This document shows, in pieces, positions 23,597 to 24,740 of a DNA stretch of 24,740 nucleotides. The notes beneath the pieces were generated by a model, which was not told the origin of the DNA, ran no database searches, and worked only from the letters and a program-made list of their open reading frames with translations. This DNA is from Deltaproteobacteria bacterium UBA4427 (GTDB taxonomy: Bacteria > Myxococcota_A > UBA9160 > UBA4427), in assembly GCA_002390675.1 (NCBI GenBank), contig DGPZ01000186.1:1-24740 (forward strand), written 5' to 3'. The translations under genes were made by a program, and so were the position numbers. The stretch's first letter is position 1; every line of letters begins with the position of its first letter.

Positions 23597-23639
23597 AAAA
23601 AAGGGCCCACCAGACGAATCTGGCGGGCCCTCTTCTTTT
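23597..23639 (-). terminator. Strong intrinsic terminator of the histone-like gene, probably bidirectional
   Basis: On the minus strand GGGCCCGCCAGA, a TTCG tetraloop and TCTGGTGGGCCC are followed by TTTTTT. The 12-bp stem contains one G-U wobble and a very stable loop, a textbook rho-independent terminator about 70 nt past the histone-like gene. On the plus strand the stem has one A-C mismatch and ends in TCTTCTTTT, so it may also serve the DUF6178 gene. Confidence 0.92.
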
Positions 23640-23709
23640 GCCCAATCCTTCCCAAACGGCTCATGCCGCCCAGAGAAGGCCTCGGCATTCCGGCAACGCC
23701 TCGAGTAAC

Positions 23710-23925
23710 CTAGAGGTCGACAGCCTTAAGCGTCTTGCGCTTGTTGCCAATCGCGCGAGCTTCCGCCTCCTTGATCAGACCGCGAACGGCTTCATCGAGT
23801 GCGCCGTAGAATTCACCGCCTACGTTGCACTTCTTGACTGCGTTCTTCACACGGGTCTTCGAGATGATCAGGTCTGCGGGCTTGCCCTTCTTCTTTGCTG
23901 CCTTCTTCTTCTTCTTGGCTGCCAT
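23710..23925 (-). CDS. Bacterial histone-fold DNA-binding protein
   Basis: A 71-residue, very basic protein. Residues 1-16 are a lysine-rich tail (KKKKK at 4-8, KKK at 11-13). Residues about 17-71 look like a histone fold: helix 1 DLIISKTRVKNAVKK, loop CNVGG, a long helix 2 EFYGALDEAVRGLIKEAEARA, then the loop NKRKT and the end LKAVDL. The RKT-x4-D arrangement is the hallmark seen in archaeal histones. The third helix is cut short, as in Bdellovibrio-type bacterial histones. It probably dimerises and binds DNA as a chromatin protein. AGGA lies 7 nt before the ATG, a strong terminator follows and a perfect palindrome lies upstream, which suggests high, regulated expression. Archaeal-type NF-Y-like annotation is the alternative label. 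Confidence 0.8.
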   Translation of the reverse strand: MAAKKKKKAAKKKGKPADLIISKTRVKNAVKKCNVGGEFYGALDEAVRGLIKEAEARAIGNKRKTLKAVDL

Positions 23926-24003
23926 GGTGGCTTCCTCTCACTATGACGTGCTGCGATTTCGAAGCTTGGGTCAAGTACGCCTCGGGCTATGTATGCGAAC
24001 GAC

Positions 24004-24042
24004 CTAAGCAATCACTCAAATCAAAATTTGAGTGATCCTTAG
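24004..24042. promoter_or_regulatory. Long inverted repeat upstream of the histone-like gene
   Basis: ATCACTCAAAT (24011-24021) and ATTTGAGTGAT (24026-24036) form a perfect 11-bp inverted repeat around CAAA. CTAAG (24004-24008) and CTTAG (24038-24042) extend it by 5 bp after a small asymmetry. It lies about 79-117 nt before the histone-like start codon. No U run follows on either strand, so an operator or RNA leader structure is more likely than a terminator. Confidence 0.7.
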
Positions 24043-24464
24043 ACAATCCCGTCGGCCGATTCGAACGTGATTCCTATTTACTTTGCTCCGCAACGCGTCG
24101 CGTGCCAGTTAATCCGATGCCCACTCACTGTGAGTTGAACAGGATCTGTCTGGCCCCCCAATTCGTGTTTGGACAGGAAACCCTGCCAAACGTGCCGATA
24201 ATAAGCGTTTCGAAAATCATGTCAATCGAAATGCCCGCCATTAGGCCTCTCCTACCTGATTTCGAGCATCTCTGAAAACGCCGTCGAGAGCCTGCCTAGA
24301 GGTCGATTTCGACCAATGCGAGCGGCCATCCTAGAACAACCAGCGTTACATTCGTCTTTTTGAACATGGAGTCAAGTCTCGCATCTTAGGCCATCCTCTT
24401 GGATCTACTGAGAAATTCCGTATTCTGATCAATGTCCGGAAGCCGTGTTTTCACGGGCCTCAAG
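24043..24464. other. Intergenic stretch without a recognised gene
   Basis: The stretch is relatively AT-rich at its left end and lies between the divergent histone-like gene and the partial hydrolase. It contains a short inverted repeat ACTCA-CTG-TGAGT near 24125. No RNA gene or coding region could be supported. Confidence 0.4.
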
Positions 24465-24740
24465 ATGGCTCCCTCCTATCCCCGAACTGACGAAACGTCT
24501 TCGCGAGCCCCCATGCCTGTCCGCTCATCAGAATCGCGGTACTTCGCCACCAAAGAAGGCGTAAAACTCCACAGCCTGCACTGGTCGGGCGCAATCGATG
24601 CCTCTCCGACCGAAGTGGACGACAACGCTGTCGACTTACCTCCAACAATTCTGCTTCACGGCGGCGGAGCGAACGCACATTGGTGGGACCATCTTGCGCC
24701 CACGCTCGCGAAAGAGGGACCGGTCTTTGCTCTCGACTTC
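24465..24740 (+). CDS. Alpha/beta hydrolase, N-terminal part (cut by window end)
   Basis: An open frame of 92 codons runs off the right edge. After a polar N-terminus it reads YFATKEGVKLHSLHWSG, then PPTILLHGGGANAHWWDHL and APTLAKEGPVFALDF. This is the beta-strand, oxyanion-hole HGGG and following helix typical of alpha/beta hydrolases. The nucleophile, acid and catalytic His would lie beyond the window. The start is uncertain: ATG at 24465 or ATG at 24513, neither with a clear ribosome site. It is distinct from the decayed hydrolase at 2513-3102, which has HGGRDHARN at the same position. Confidence 0.75.
   Translation, partial: MAPSYPRTDETSSRAPMPVRSSESRYFATKEGVKLHSLHWSGAIDASPTEVDDNAVDLPPTILLHGGGANAHWWDHLAPTLAKEGPVFALDF

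Noticed and set aside
1..24740. CCTAAC / GTTAGG as an over-represented signal motif
   Set aside because: I counted about 15 sites on both strands by eye. A random 6-mer would give about 12, and the sites show no fixed relation to genes.

Overview
The window looks like chromosomal DNA of an uncultured Gram-negative bacterium with fairly high GC content. An outer membrane is implied by MlaC and MlaA. A deltaproteobacterial-type lineage (Myxococcota, Desulfobacterota, Bdellovibrionota or Binatota) fits the mitochondrial-type aconitase, a DUF6178-like protein, a Bacteroides/Caulobacter-type serine palmitoyltransferase and a bacterial histone-fold protein. This placement is inference from gene content; no rRNA is present. 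I found no CRISPR array, insertion sequence, phage gene or tRNA.

Layout. 0-3.1 kb: a membrane-anchored aldo/keto reductase with a C-terminal two-cluster Fe-S module (-), a MaoC-type hydratase (+), and a decayed alpha/beta hydrolase (-). 3.2-6.8 kb: glutamine-dependent NAD+ synthetase (+), an APH-fold kinase-like protein (-) and a cold-shock-domain protein with extra domains (-). 7.3-8.7 kb: a secreted fusion of a cyclohexadienyl-dehydratase-like domain and a gamma-type chorismate mutase (+). 8.7-11.2 kb: a compact minus-strand operon of diacylglycerol/sphingosine-kinase-like enzyme, queuosine-5'-phosphate hydrolase (Qng1) and a half-size permease. 11.3-16.1 kb: TVP38-type membrane protein (+), aconitase (-), a broken M20 peptidase (-) and an EamA transporter (-). 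16.8-18.6 kb: MlaC (+) converging on MlaA (-). 19.1-20.3 kb: serine palmitoyltransferase-like enzyme (+). 20.4-23.5 kb: DUF815 ATPase (-), a four-cysteine mini-protein (+), a NUDIX hydrolase (-) and a DUF6178-like protein (+). 23.6-24.74 kb: a small histone-fold protein with a strong terminator and an upstream palindrome (-), then the start of another alpha/beta hydrolase (+) cut by the window edge.

How the genes work together. Most are single-gene units in alternating orientation; the clear operon is lipid kinase-qng1-permease, with an ATGA overlap followed by a 15-nt gap. A lipid/envelope theme recurs: MlaC and MlaA, lipid kinase, serine palmitoyltransferase, TVP38 protein and MaoC hydratase. 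Two convergent pairs share 4-nt stop-stop overlaps. Two genes are clearly decaying, so the genome tolerates pseudogenes. The most interesting items are the fused periplasmic phenylalanine-route enzyme, the bacterial histone with its regulatory palindrome, the Qng1 operon, and the membrane-tethered Fe-S aldo/keto reductase.
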